Source: Chitinophagaceae bacterium
Lineage (GTDB): Bacteria; Bacteroidota; Bacteroidia; Chitinophagales; Chitinophagaceae
NCBI GenBank assembly: GCA_016721385.1
Contig: JADKIE010000006.1
Location: forward strand, 1-35,156
Reading direction: 5' to 3'
Length of the DNA stretch: 35,156 nt
Shown in pieces: positions 19,060 to 28,459 of this stretch; the first letter of the stretch is position 1; each line of letters starts with the position of its first letter. The notes beneath the pieces were generated by a model. It was given only the letters and a program-made list of their open reading frames with translations, made no database searches and was not told the origin of the DNA. A program made the translations under genes and the position numbers.

Positions 19060-19145
19060 AATAAAAAATTTTCTTTATAAATAAGTTACCAGGTTTTTGC
19101 CGAAATGGAAATTATCAGGGTTTACTTATTTACCACTCATGTTTC

Positions 19146-19153
19146 CAAAACTA
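19146..19153 (-). promoter_or_regulatory. Candidate -7 element for the coiled-coil gene
   Basis: The minus strand reads TAGTTTTG, matching TAnnTTTG, and would give a leader of roughly 80 nt before the ATG at 19059. No convincing -33 element is seen. Confidence 0.35.
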
Positions 19154-19269
19154 TGCCAAACTTAATAATTATACATAAAGGTATTTAAATGTGTAAAACT
19201 GAAGTGTGCTTCATTTGTATTATATACCAAAAAAATATCCAGGCTTAAATTTAACATTTGTTAAACGTA

Positions 19270-19277
19270 TATCTTTG
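19270..19277 (+). promoter_or_regulatory. -7 element for holA, near-leaderless
   Basis: TATCTTTG is followed by AGTAA and then the ATG at 19283, so a transcript would start at or next to the start codon. A clear -33 element at the normal distance is not seen. Confidence 0.45.
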
Positions 19278-19282
19278 AGTAA

Positions 19283-20282
19283 ATGAGTGCCGAAAAAATT
19301 ATAGCCGACTTTAAAAAGAAAAATTTTAAACCCCTTTATTGGTTAGAGGGGGAAGAAGATTATTATATAGATATGGTAATTGATTATGCCGAAAATCATA
19401 TTCTTACACCCGATGAAGCCGGCTTTAACCTTACTGTATTATACGGCCGTGATACAGAATGGACAACGGTTGTAAATGCCTGTCGCAGGTATCCTATGTT
19501 TGCCGAAAGGCAAGTAGTGCTGCTAAAAGAAGCACAACACATGAAGGATATAGATAAGTTGGAGCAGTATGTTGAAAACCCTTTAGCCTCAACCATTTTT
19601 GTAGTAGGGTATAAGGGCAAAACGCTTGATAAGCGTACTAAACTGTACAAACTTTTAAAACAATCGGCCGAGGTTTTAAACTCCGAAAAAATAAAAGAGT
19701 ATAAAGTAAATGAATGGATAAAAGAATACACACAATCACAAGGATTTACAATTGCAGATAAAGCTGCCAAATTGCTGGAAGAACATATTGGCAACGATTT
19801 AAGCCGCATTGTTAATGAACTGGAAAAGCTATCGTTAAACCTGAAAGGCAAAAAAACAATTACCGAAGATGATATTGAAACCTATGTTGGCATCAGCAAG
19901 GAGTATAATGTTTTTGAATTGCAGTCGGCTATAGCAAAAAAAGATTTGCCTAAAGCCTTAACCATTATTCAGTATTTTGAAAGTAATCCCAAAGCGGCAC
20001 CTATACAAATGGTATTACCGGCATTGTATGCAAGTTTTAGCAAAATATATACTGTGTTTGGCATGGCCGATAAAAGCGAAGCTGCCTTAAAACCACATTT
20101 TTATTTTAATCAAACTGCTGTGCGTAACGCCTTAGATACCATAAAGGCTTATCAATACGAAGGAATAGAACGCATACTTTTACTACTGCATCATTACAAC
20201 TTAAAAGGCATTGGTGTAGGCGATACAGGCACACCAGATGCTTCGTTGCTAAAAAGAAATGGTGGTAAAAATGATTGCGTAG
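19283..20282 (+). CDS. holA: DNA polymerase III subunit delta (frameshift near 3' end)
   Basis: The delta subunit opens the beta sliding clamp within the clamp-loader complex. The protein begins MSAEKIIADFKKKNFKPLYWLEGEEDYYID, the typical HolA start (key residues PLYWLEGEE). It carries FAERQVVLLKEAQHM, STIFVVGYKGKTLDKRTKLYK, and the helical region NDLSRIVNELEKLSLNL followed by VFELQSAIAKKDLPKAL. Length is about 333 codons, as usual for Bacteroidota. Near 20260 one extra A turns the normal C-terminus LLKEMVVKMIA (stop at 20280-20282) into an altered tail that would run to 20287. The corrected end is used here. Confidence 0.92.
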
Positions 20283-20407
20283 ATTGATGTTGTAACCAGC
20301 AATCTTTCTTTTATCAACTTCAGTGGTGTCACTCACTTGTACAATATATCTTTATTGAACTGATATCTTAACGAAAATTACTAATCAGCGACCAGCAAAG
20401 GGAATAT

Positions 20408-21330
20408 TTAAAGATATTTTAGCGATTCTACTTTATCTAAATGCAACTGCATTTTCAATTCTTCCAAACCATTAAATTTAACCTCGGGGCGTAAATATTT
20501 TTTTACAAAAACCTGTATTTTTTCGCCATAAATTTCTTTATCAAATTCAAAAACGTTAACTTCTACAACCCGTTGTTTGCCGTTGATGGTTGGCCTAAAG
20601 CCAATGCTCATCATGCCTTTGTATTGTATATTTTCAATGGTAGTATAAACTGCATAAATTCCATCGCCCAAAACAATTTTTTCTTCGTTGGTACATTTTA
20701 AATTAGCTGTAGGATAGCCAAGTGTACGGCCAATTTTGTTGCCATGTACTACTTCTCCTTCAAAAAAGAAAGTATAGCCTAATAATCTGTTTGCCTCATC
20801 AATATTGCCTTGAATAATTGCATTACGTATGTTGGTACTGCTAACTTTTACAGCATCCAGTAAATGCTCACTAATTTCTTTTAGCTGGTAATTATATAAA
20901 ACTGCTTTTCTTTTAGCAAATTAAAATTGCCGCTACGGTCTTTTCCAAACCTGTGGTCGTATCCAATAATAATGGTATGCGGATGAAATTTTTCCACCAA
21001 AAAGTCTTTGATATACTCTACAGCCGTTTGATTGGCAAAATAATCGGTAAAGGGCACTACAACTAAATGATTAATGCCTGTTTTTCGCAATAACTCAATA
21101 CGCTCATCCAATGTATTAATCAGGCGAATTCCTGTTACAACCGATGACACAATTTTACGTGGATGTGGGTGAAAGGTTATAATTACCGACTCGCCGCCAA
21201 CTTCTGCAGTCGTTTGCTTAAGTGTATTAATTATTTGCTGATGACCTAAATGAACACCATCAAAAGTGCCAATTGTGATGACTGCTTTTGTAAAAACAGG
21301 TAAATCTTCTATGGTATAATGTACTTGCAT
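20408..21330 (-). CDS. ribF: Bifunctional riboflavin kinase / FAD synthetase (frameshifted)
   Basis: RibF converts riboflavin to FMN and FMN to FAD. The N-terminal nucleotidyltransferase has VITIGTFDGVHLGHQQII, the phosphate and adenine-binding HLGH signature, TFHPHPRKIV, and IIGYDHRFGKDRSGNF. The C-terminal kinase domain has GRTLGYPTANL, then DGIYAVYTT, GFRPTINGKQR, and EVNVFEFDKEIYGEKI. An indel near 20888 breaks the frame; the corrected reading is YNYQLKEISEHLLDAVKVSSTNIR (key ISEHLLDAVKVSST). Corrected length is about 307 codons, normal for the family. The ATG at 21330 is preferred, because a farther TTG at 21345 falls inside the TAGTTTTG promoter element. Confidence 0.93.
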
Positions 21331-21342
21331 GTAAAACTGGTG

Positions 21343-21350
21343 CAAAACTA
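21343..21350 (-). promoter_or_regulatory. -7 element for ribF
   Basis: The minus strand reads TAGTTTTG, 12 nt before the ribF ATG at 21330. It is divergent from the purM element at 21387. Confidence 0.5.
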
Positions 21351-21382
21351 TGAATATTGAATATGCAATAATGAATATTGAA
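21350..21382. repeat. Direct repeat between divergent ribF and purM promoters
   Basis: ATGAATATTGAA occurs at 21350-21361 and 21371-21382, exactly 21 bp apart, about two helical turns. It lies between the two -7 elements and could be an operator or a chance AT-rich duplication. Confidence 0.35.
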
Positions 21383-21386
21383 CATT

Positions 21387-21394
21387 TATTTTTG
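21387..21394 (+). promoter_or_regulatory. -7 element for purM
   Basis: TATTTTTG lies 16 nt before the purM ATG at 21411. The -33 element is not clear. Confidence 0.45.
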
Positions 21395-21410
21395 CATCTA
21401 AATTAATTTA

Positions 21411-22577
21411 ATGTCACTCTACCATAAAAGAGGTGTATCTGCTCAAAAAGAAGAAGTACATGCTGCTGTAAAAAATTTAGATCAGGGTTTGTATCCTAAT
21501 GCATTTTGCAAAATTTATCCCGACTATTTGGGTGGTGATGAAAATTTTGTAAACGTACTATGCCGATGGTGCCGGCACCAAAAGCATTTTAGCTTATTTA
21601 TACTGGAAAGAAACCGGCAATATCTCTGTATGGAAAGGTATAGCACAAGATGCCATTGTAATGAATTTAGACGATTTACTTTGTGTAGGTATTTATGATA
21701 ATATTGTTTTTAACAGTACCATTGATAGAAATAAAAAATTAATACCTGGCGAAGTATTAGAGAAAATAATAAATGGGACACAATATTTGTTTGATGAACT
21801 AAAAACATTTGGTGTAAATATTCATTACCTGGGCGGCGAAACGGCCGATGTTGGCGATGTAGTGCGTACTGTGGCTGTAAATGGTACAATGACATGCCGC
21901 TGGCCTAAAAATAAAATTATTAGCAACGATAAAATACAAGCCGGTGATGTAATTGTTGGTTTTGCCAGTTACGGGCAGGCAACCTACGAAACTGAGTATA
22001 ATAGCGGCCTAGGCAGCAATGGCCTAACCAGCGCAAGGCATGATGTGCTAAGCAAATTTTACGCCCAAAATTTTAAAGAAAGCTACGATACTGCTTTAAG
22101 CGATGATGTGGTTTATATTGGAAAACAAAAACTTACCGACTTTGTAATTGTAGGTGATGAGCAGTTAACAATTGGCAAGTTATTATTAAGCCCAACCCGT
22201 ACGTATGCACCTGTTTTAAAACAATTATTGCAAAATCATTTTGATAAAATACACGGTTTAATTCATTGCAGTGGCGGCGGACAAACCAAGTGTATGAAAT
22301 ACTTACCCGGTAATTTTAAAATTGTAAAAGACAATCTTTTGCGTCACCTGAAATATTCAATATTATACAACAAAACAGCGGCAGCAACAATAAAGAAATG
22401 TACGAAGTATTTAATATGGGCTGCAGGCTGGAGGTTTATTGCAATGCTGCAGATGCACAAACCATGATTGACGCTGCAAAATCATTTAATATTGATGCCC
22501 AAATTATTGGAAGGGTAGAAGAAAGTGATAAAAAAGAATTAGAGATTAAATTAAAAGACGAAGTATTAATCTATTAA
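21411..22577 (+). CDS. purM: Phosphoribosylformylglycinamidine cyclo-ligase (AIR synthetase, frameshifted)
   Basis: PurM closes the imidazole ring of AIR in purine synthesis, using ATP. The N-terminal MSLYHKRGVSAQKEEVH is typical of the long Bacteroidota form. The glycine-rich ADGAGTKSILAYLYWKET follows a break near 21558. Then come DAIVMNLDDLLCVG, HYLGGETADVGDVVRT, IVGFASYGQATYE, GSNGLTSARHD, and the second-half motif HCSGGGQTKCMKYLPG. A break near 22340 separates this from the C-terminal EMYEVFNMGCRLEVYC, AADAQTMIDAAKSFNIDAQIIG and the end DEVLIY at 22577. The corrected length of about 389 codons fits the family. It is divergent from ribF. Confidence 0.93.
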
Positions 22578-22579
22578 AC

Positions 22580-22629
22580 TAATTATTTCGGGTTGCCAAT
22601 CTTTAAGAGTTGCCAACCCGAAAATAATT
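22580..22629. terminator. Bidirectional terminator, purM / OmpA-family gene
   Basis: AATTATTTCGGGTTG (22581-22595) pairs with CAACCCGAAAATAATT (about 22613-22628) with one bulged A. A further CAA/TTG pairing lies inside. The long stem between two convergent genes, AT-rich at its base, can act in both directions. Confidence 0.75.
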
Positions 22630-22631
22630 CA

Positions 22632-23960
22632 TTAAAGTTTAATAAACTCAACCCTTCTATTATTAGCTTTACCAACTAAAGTTGTATTTACATCAATAGG
22701 CGATGCTTCGCCTTTCCCATCGGTTTCCATTCGGCTGGCATCAATAGAAAATTCTTTGCTAAGCATATTTTTTACAGCTTCTGCTCTGCGTTTAGATAAA
22801 TCTAAATTCGATTTATCATCTCCATCGGCATCCGTATGCCCAATTATTTTAACTTTCACATCTGCATTTTCGTTTAATACATTGGCAATATCTTTTAAAG
22901 CACCATAGCTTTCGGGCTTTATTTTATCGCTGTTTACATCAAATAAAATTCCGTGAGTAACAAATTTACCTTCGGTAATTAATTTATTTCTGGTATCGGG
23001 TGCACCCACTGCCAAACGAATGTTGCCAACATAATAAGCATCATTATCATCGGTGGCGCCATCGTTTCTAAAATAAAGCGAATTTAATTTTAAACCATCT
23101 GCAACACCTTTAGGTAAATCCCAAACTTTTTTATCGTTCATGTATGCTCTTACACGGCCTTTTTGACGCCAAAGTGAAATGTGTACCAAAATTTTATTTG
23201 GTTCGCTAAACAAATCTTGGTCTGCTTCGTTTTTTAAAACCTCTTGGTTATTGTTGCTTGAGTAAAAGGATGTTGTACCTTGCTGCCCGCCTGCATTTTG
23301 GGGATGAAAGCCTATCTCAAAACCGCCGCCATTTTCAATACGACCATCTCCAAAGCGCCCAAAATTTCTAAAATTTTTGCCAATATTGGATACAGTTGTA
23401 AAACCTACCAAAATTCCTCCACTGTAAAAACTAAATTTTTCGGTACACATTAAATCAAACTCCAATGTAAAATTATCCGGTAAATTTTTTATCCATTCCG
23501 GGTAAAAAACAACTTCTTTTCTTGTCATTAAAAATTTACCTGCAGCATTATTGGTGGTTACAATTTCACCACTGCCATTTGTATTCCATTTGTCCGGAAA
23601 ATCGCCAACAGCGTCCTGGCTAAAATCTTCGGCGGCAACTAATTTTTCGCCTGGTACAAAATCAAATTTACTGTAACTTTTAAAACTTCCCGATGAGGCC
23701 TTACCCGATGATTTTGAATTGCCATTACCTTGCTCATTATTTTCGGGCTGGCTTTCGTTGCTTTTTGGCTTTTTAGTTTTTCCACTGGCGGCATCATCTA
23801 CGCCATCTACCGTTTTATCAATTCCCTTATTAATTTTTTCGTCTATTTTATTATTTACTTTGTTTTTTGCACTTTGTTTAGCTCTGTCTAAAATGCCAAA
23901 TTGAGCATACATAACCGAACTGCTTGCCATCAAAAGAGTGAAGAAAAGTATTTTTTTCAT
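22632..23960 (-). CDS. OmpA-family outer-membrane protein
   Basis: This intact 442-residue protein has a signal peptide (MKKILFFTLLMASSSVMYAQ). A low-complexity Lys/Asn/Ser-rich stretch with NKIDEKINKGIDKTVDGV follows to about residue 95. A beta-rich middle domain (about 110-320) contains ESDF-like strands such as LVAAEDFSQDAVGDFP, FTLEFDLMC, GGFEIGFHP and VRAYMNDKKVWDLP, and resembles a concanavalin or LamG-like fold. The C-terminal OmpA peptidoglycan-binding domain (about 330-442) has VTHGILFDVNSDKI, VKIIGHTDADGDD and LDLSKRRAEAVKNML. It probably anchors the outer membrane to peptidoglycan, with the middle domain possibly binding a polysaccharide. The gene is convergent with purM. The ATG at 23958-23960 is the only sensible start. 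Confidence 0.9.
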   Translation of the reverse strand: MKKILFFTLLMASSSVMYAQFGILDRAKQSAKNKVNNKIDEKINKGIDKTVDGVDDAASGKTKKPKSNESQPENNEQGNGNSKSSGKASSGSFKSYSKFDFVPGEKLVAAEDFSQDAVGDFPDKWNTNGSGEIVTTNNAAGKFLMTRKEVVFYPEWIKNLPDNFTLEFDLMCTEKFSFYSGGILVGFTTVSNIGKNFRNFGRFGDGRIENGGGFEIGFHPQNAGGQQGTTSFYSSNNNQEVLKNEADQDLFSEPNKILVHISLWRQKGRVRAYMNDKKVWDLPKGVADGLKLNSLYFRNDGATDDNDAYYVGNIRLAVGAPDTRNKLITEGKFVTHGILFDVNSDKIKPESYGALKDIANVLNENADVKVKIIGHTDADGDDKSNLDLSKRRAEAVKNMLSKEFSIDASRMETDGKGEASPIDVNTTLVGKANNRRVEFIKL

Positions 23961-24055
23961 ATGTTAATTTTAATGAACTAAAATTACTTTATTTTCTGCC
24001 ATTTACAATACCACTTTGTGTAATTTATTATTTAGCTAAAAAGGGCTGCAAACTG

Positions 24056-24063
24056 TAAATTTG
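24056..24063 (+). promoter_or_regulatory. -7 element for RluF-type gene
   Basis: TAAATTTG lies 9 nt before the ATG at 24073, an exact TAnnTTTG match. It implies a leader of only a few nucleotides. Confidence 0.5.
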
Positions 24064-24072
24064 CGTTATTAT

Positions 24073-24810
24073 ATGGATGTTAGTTTAAATAAATACATAA
24101 GTGATAGTGGCTTTTGCAGCCGCCGTGAGGCGGACAAATATATAGAGCAATGCCGAGTTACCATAAATGGTAACGATGCACATAAGGGAAACCGTGTTGG
24201 CGAAAATGATGAAGTAAGAGTTGATGGTGAACCGATTAAGAAAAAAAAACAAACGGTTTATATCTTGCTGAATAAGCCAAAAGGGATTACATGCACTACT
24301 GATATTAAGGATAAAACCAATATCGTAGATTTTGTAAATTTTAAAAGCAGGATTTTTCCAATTGGCAGGTTGGACAAACGCAGCGAAGGCCTCATATTTT
24401 TAACCAACGATGGTGATATTGTAAATAAAATTTTACGTGCCGGCAATAACCACGAAAAAGAATATGTAGTAACAGTAGATAAACCCATTACCATTGATTT
24501 TATTAACAAAATGCGTAACGGTGTAAAAATTTTAGGAACAACAACTAAAAAATGTTTTGTAAAACAAGAAGGCGATAACCGCTTTAAAATAATATTAGTA
24601 CAGGGCCTTAACCGCCAAATAAGAAGAATGTGTGAAACACTTGGATATAATGTTACGGCTTTAAAACGTGTACGTATAATGAGTATTACGCTTGCAGGTT
24701 TGCAACCCGGAAAATGGCGCGACTTTAACGCTACCGAATTGGATACCATAAACAAGATGCTTGTTGGCAGTAGTAAAACGGCAGATGGGGATGCCGGAAT
24801 GGACGAATAA
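24073..24810 (+). CDS. rluF: 23S rRNA pseudouridine synthase, RluF type
   Basis: This RsuA/RluB/RluF-family enzyme isomerises a uridine in 23S rRNA to pseudouridine. The intact 245-residue protein has an N-terminal S4 RNA-binding domain (LNKYISDSGFCSRREADKYIE, key residues SGFCSRREAD). The catalytic aspartate is in the GRLD motif (Asp101) within IFPIGRLDKRSEGL, and the C-terminal core has GLNRQIRRMCETLGY. SGFCSRREAD and NKPKGITCT are more like RluF than RluB. The ATG at 24073 is used; an upstream TTG at 24061 overlaps the promoter element. Position specificity (U2604) is by family inference. Confidence 0.87.
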   Translation: MDVSLNKYISDSGFCSRREADKYIEQCRVTINGNDAHKGNRVGENDEVRVDGEPIKKKKQTVYILLNKPKGITCTTDIKDKTNIVDFVNFKSRIFPIGRLDKRSEGLIFLTNDGDIVNKILRAGNNHEKEYVVTVDKPITIDFINKMRNGVKILGTTTKKCFVKQEGDNRFKIILVQGLNRQIRRMCETLGYNVTALKRVRIMSITLAGLQPGKWRDFNATELDTINKMLVGSSKTADGDAGMDE

Positions 24811-24840
24811 ATTAATTTAAAAAGAGAGGCAAACAAGAAA

Positions 24841-25852
24841 ATGAAATACGAGATAGGCGATAAAATTTTAGTACTGCTTACACAGGAAGAAGGCAAAGTT
24901 GTTGACATCATTAACGAAAAAATGGTGATGATTGAAGTTAAAGGAGTAAAATTTCCGGCATATATGGAACAAATTGATTTTCCATACTTTAAAATGTTCA
25001 GCGAAAAAAAGCCTGTTGAAAAAAAGAAGCTTTATGTAGATCAGGTTCGAAAAGAAAAAACGGTAACACAACCCAAAAAAGAAGAAGGAATAATCCTTAA
25101 TTTTTTGCCCCTTTTTGATAAAGATGTTTTTGACGATGATGTAGTAGAAAAATTAAAAATTCATTTGATAAACCAAACCAAAACAGCGTATAATTTTAAT
25201 TATAATTGTATGATTGGGGGCAACAGTAATTTTCAATTAAAAACACCATTGAACCCTTTGCCGATTTTTACTTGCATAATGTGGCTTTTGAAGACTTAAG
25301 CGATAGCCCTCGTTTTGATTTTGAGTTTTCGTTAAAGGAAGAAGATAAAAAGAAAGCGCCTTTTTACGAAACATCGTTAAAAATAAAAGCCAAACAACTG
25401 TTTAAAAAAATAGAAGAGATACAACTTAAAAACGAACCAACTTTTGGATATTTATTATTTGATACATATCCTGATAGAGTGGAGGAAGAAAAGGTAGATT
25501 TAGGCCGGTTGGGTAATGCTGGATTTAGAGTTTATGATGCCGGCAAAATACGCCAACACTTAGAGCCTGCAAGGAGTGTAGTGGATTTGCATATTGAAAA
25601 GCTAACAGATAATTATAAGCACCTCAGCAATTTTGAAATAATATCGTTACAGTTAAAAACCTTCGAAAAATTTTACGATTTAGCAGTAGCGCATCACCAG
25701 CCCAATTTAATAATAATACACGGAGTAGGTGAGGGTAAACTTAGAGATGAAATACACGAAATTTTAAAAACAAAAAAGAAGTAAAATCGTTTGTAAACCA
25801 ATACCATCATTTATATGGCTATGGTGCTACCGAAATCTGGTTTGGGTATTAA
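24841..25852 (+). CDS. DUF2027 / Smr domain protein (frameshifted)
   Basis: The N-terminal 60 residues (MKYEIGDKILVLLTQEEGKVV and MIEVKGVKFPAYMEQIDFPYF) form a small beta domain like that at the start of Bacteroidota DUF2027 proteins. A basic linker follows, then a beta-rich middle region with FADFYLHNVAFEDLSD and PRFDFEFSLKEED. The C-terminal Smr domain has the conserved VVDLHIEKLTDNY and IIIHGVGEGKLRDEIHEIL. Breaks occur near 25245 and in the A run near 25777. The second hides the true C-terminus HHLYGYGATEIWFGY, which stops at 25850-25852. Smr domains bind or nick nucleic acid in other proteins; the job of this family is not established. It begins 30 bp after the RluF gene, so they are probably co-transcribed. 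Corrected length is about 337 codons. Confidence 0.85.
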
Positions 25853-25898
25853 TTTTTTTAGTGCATCGTTTCTAAACTTTTTTTTGTCCTCTGCGTAT

Positions 25899-26264
25899 AT
25901 GAAAAAGCTAATTTGTATTTCGCTACTAATTGTTTTGTTTTCTTGTAAAAAGCAAACCGCCGAAACTTGTTTTAAAGTTAAATATATTAATGGCGTTTGT
26001 GCTACTAAAATTTACCAAATACAAGATGCAGCATTTTATAATTTAGGTGCAGATAATTGGGCAAACCCATTCGATGGAAAAATATACAACCACGTTTTTG
26101 TACAAACCAATTATTGCCAAGGGTTTAATTTAAATGCAGATAGTACAGTAAATGTAAAAGTAGCTGATTACTACGGAGGCGTAATTATGGATTGTATTAC
26201 TTGTTTGGCAGTTTATCCTGCAACACCGCCAGATAAAGCAATTGCTATAGTGCCATGTAAATAA
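25899..26264 (+). CDS. Small predicted lipoprotein
   Basis: The intact 121-residue protein starts MKKLICISLLIVLFSCKKQT. LFSC is a lipobox, so Cys16 is probably lipidated after signal peptidase II cleavage. The mature part has six cysteines, including TCFKVKYINGVC, NYCQG, DCITC and the final PCK, so periplasmic disulfides are likely. I recognise no family. The ATG at 25899 is clear. The neighbouring ABC-F gene is convergent, and its true stop probably lies at 26296, so the two genes need not overlap. Confidence 0.7.
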   Translation: MKKLICISLLIVLFSCKKQTAETCFKVKYINGVCATKIYQIQDAAFYNLGADNWANPFDGKIYNHVFVQTNYCQGFNLNADSTVNVKVADYYGGVIMDCITCLAVYPATPPDKAIAIVPCK

Positions 26265-26295
26265 TATAGTATTTGTTGCTGTTTGGGTTATATTA

Positions 26296-28269
26296 TCACC
26301 CCATTTTTCCTCCAATTCCATCACCTTTTCAAACACAGTTTCGTATTCGCCGTTTAAAATATCCAACTCAAGTAATGTATCTTGGTAGGCTTTTTCCGCA
26401 ACAACAAATTTGGTTCTGTCGGCCAAAATTTCGGGCTGGCCTAATTGGGTTTCCAAATCGGCTTTAGTTTTAGTAACTGCTGCAATTTTATCCTCTAATT
26501 GCGTAAAGCGGTTTTTGTATTTCTGTAATTCTTTTTTTAGCTCTTTATCAATGGGGTTTGCTGTTTGCGGTTTTGTGTTTACAGTTGGTGCAGCTTCAGG
26601 CTTTACAGTTTCTACTACTTTAGCAGCATTTTCCACTTTCAACTTTCCGGTATCGGCTAAATTGGCTGCTTGCCTTTCTTTCCATTCCATCCACTCATCG
26701 TCGCCGCCGTTAAATTCTTTTATTTCATAGTTATCTATTTCCCAAATTTTGTTGGCAGTTTTGCTTACAAAATAACGATCGTGACTTACTAAAATAAAAC
26801 TACCTTCGTATTTGTTTAACGCCTCAATTAATAGCTCAACAGAGTGCATATCCAAGTGATTGGTAGGTTCATCCAGCAATAAAAAATTGGCTTTACTTAC
26901 AATTGTTTTTGCAAGGGCAACTCTGGCTTTTTCGCCACCACTAAGTACTTTAATTTTTTTATCTACATCGTCTCCTCCAAATAAAAAGCAACCCATTAAT
27001 GTACGTAACTCCAACGTAGTTTTGCCGCTTCCGGCTCTTTCCATTTCTTCTAAAATGGGGTTTTCTATATTTAATGCTTCCAATTGGTGCTGGGCATAAA
27101 AGGCATCTACCACATTATGTCCCCAAATACGTTCGCCACCTGTAAACGGCTCAACACCAGCCACAATTCTAAGTAACGTACTTTTTCCTTTACCGTTTGC
27201 GCCTATTAAGGCAATTTTATCGCCACGGTTAATTTCGGCGCCGGTATTTTCAACAATTTTAGTATTGCCAAAACTTTTGCTAACATTTTTTACTGTGCAT
27301 AATACTTTACCTGGTTGTTTATCTATCGAAAAATTAATTTTTATGTTGGGGCGTTCTAAATTGGTGTCTTCTATTCGTTCAATTTTATCCAGCTTTTTAA
27401 TAATACTTTGTGCCATGGCAGCTTTGCTGGCTTTAGCTTTAAATCTTTCTACCACACGTTCTTGCTGGCGTATATAATCTTGCTGGTTTTCAAAGGCACG
27501 TTTTTGCATTTCAATTCGTACAGCCTTTTCGGTTTGATAGTACGTATAGTTGCCGCTGTAAATGTGTAACTCTTGTTGATAAATTTCTACAATTTTATTT
27601 ACCATTCTGTCTAAAAAAAATCTGTCATGGCTCACAATTACAACAGATCCTTTGTAGTGTATCAAATATTTTTCAAGCCATTCAATACTTGGTAAATCCA
27701 AATGGTTGGTAGGCTCATCCAAAAGTAGCACATCCGGAGCCATTAATATCATCTTTGCCAGCAACACTCTCATACGCCAACCTCCGCTAAACTCTTTGTA
27801 GGGGCGGCTTACATCTGCATTGCTAAAGCCAAGGCCTTGTAAAATTTCTTCGGTTTTATGGTGTACACTGTAGCCATCCAATACATCCATTTCATGCAAT
27901 AAATCTGCGTATTTTATTCCTAAATCATCTGTTGGATTTGTTTCAATTTCCTTAGCAACATCTTCCAGGCTCTTTTCAATTTGCAACACTCTTTCAAACG
28001 CACCCATAGCTACTTGCAAAATAGAATCTTCGGTATCAAAACTCAATAAATCCTGATGCAAAAAAACCAATGGTCGTTTCCCGGCCTTTTTCTACAGTGC
28101 CGGCGCTAAGACTATATTGCCCGGTTAATACTTTTAATAAGGTAGATTTTCCGGTACCATTATATCCAATTAAGCCAATACGTTCGTTGGGTTGTATATG
28201 CCATGTAGCATTTTCAAAAATTGTACGAGCCCCAAATTCAAAAGTGGCATTTTGTAAACCAAGTAGCAT
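26296..28269 (-). CDS. ABC-F family ATP-binding protein (frameshifted)
   Basis: ABC-F proteins are soluble twin-ATPase factors that act on the ribosome and lack membrane domains. Two nucleotide-binding domains are present. The first has Walker A GYNGTGKST, signature FSGGWRMRVLLAK and Walker B VLLLDEPTNHLD. The second has GANGKGKST, LSGGEKARVALAK and FLLLDEPTNHLD. A charged coiled-coil linker and a C-terminal coiled-coil extension follow (KKELQKYKNRFTQLEDKIAAV). An extra T in a T run near 28068 breaks the frame; the corrected reading is TIGFLHQDLLSF. At the 3' end a lost A hides the likely stop: EEKMG then TGA at 26296-26298. As written the frame runs on to 26130 over the lipoprotein gene. Corrected length is about 658 codons. 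It resembles Uup/YdiF-type members; antibiotic resistance is not implied. Confidence 0.9.
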
Positions 28270-28289
28270 GTTTAAGTTTCTAGTTTTAT

Positions 28290-28356
28290 AGTTTCAAGTC
28301 AATTGAGTTATTAATTTCAGGTTTTTCTTTGCGTAGGTAAAAACTAACTTGAAACT
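28290..28356. promoter_or_regulatory. Inverted repeat in the ABC-F gene leader
   Basis: AGTTTCAAGT (28290-28299) and ACTTGAAACT (28347-28356) are perfect 10-bp inverted arms. A third related copy, TTTGAAACTTG, lies at 28363-28373. All lie in the roughly 120-nt untranslated leader of the ABC-F gene and may form an RNA hairpin. Confidence 0.45.
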
Positions 28357-28388
28357 TATCTGTTTGAAACTTGTAACTGTTTTTGCGG

Positions 28389-28396
28389 CAAAAGTA
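28389..28396 (-). promoter_or_regulatory. Candidate -7 element for ABC-F gene
   Basis: The minus strand reads TACTTTTG, giving a leader of about 115 nt before the ATG at 28269. This is long for the window. Confidence 0.45.
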
Positions 28397-28437
28397 ACGT
28401 AATCGTTAAACTTTTTAAAGTAAATACTGTTATGTTG

Positions 28438-28445
28438 TATTTTTG
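28438..28445 (+). promoter_or_regulatory. -7 element for DUF3347 gene
   Basis: TATTTTTG matches TAnnTTTG and lies 14 nt before the ATG at 28460. Confidence 0.45.
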
Positions 28446-28459
28446 CACAAATTTTTTAT

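Noticed and set aside
24258..24911. 217-residue frame on the minus strand opposite the pseudouridine synthase gene
   Set aside because: The plus-strand frame has the S4 domain and catalytic GRLD motif. The opposite frame is low-complexity hydrophobic sequence typical of an antisense shadow.
26130..26295. C-terminal extension of the ABC-F protein over the lipoprotein gene
   Set aside because: The extension is antisense to a gene with a good lipobox, has no ABC-F-like character, and disappears if one A is added.
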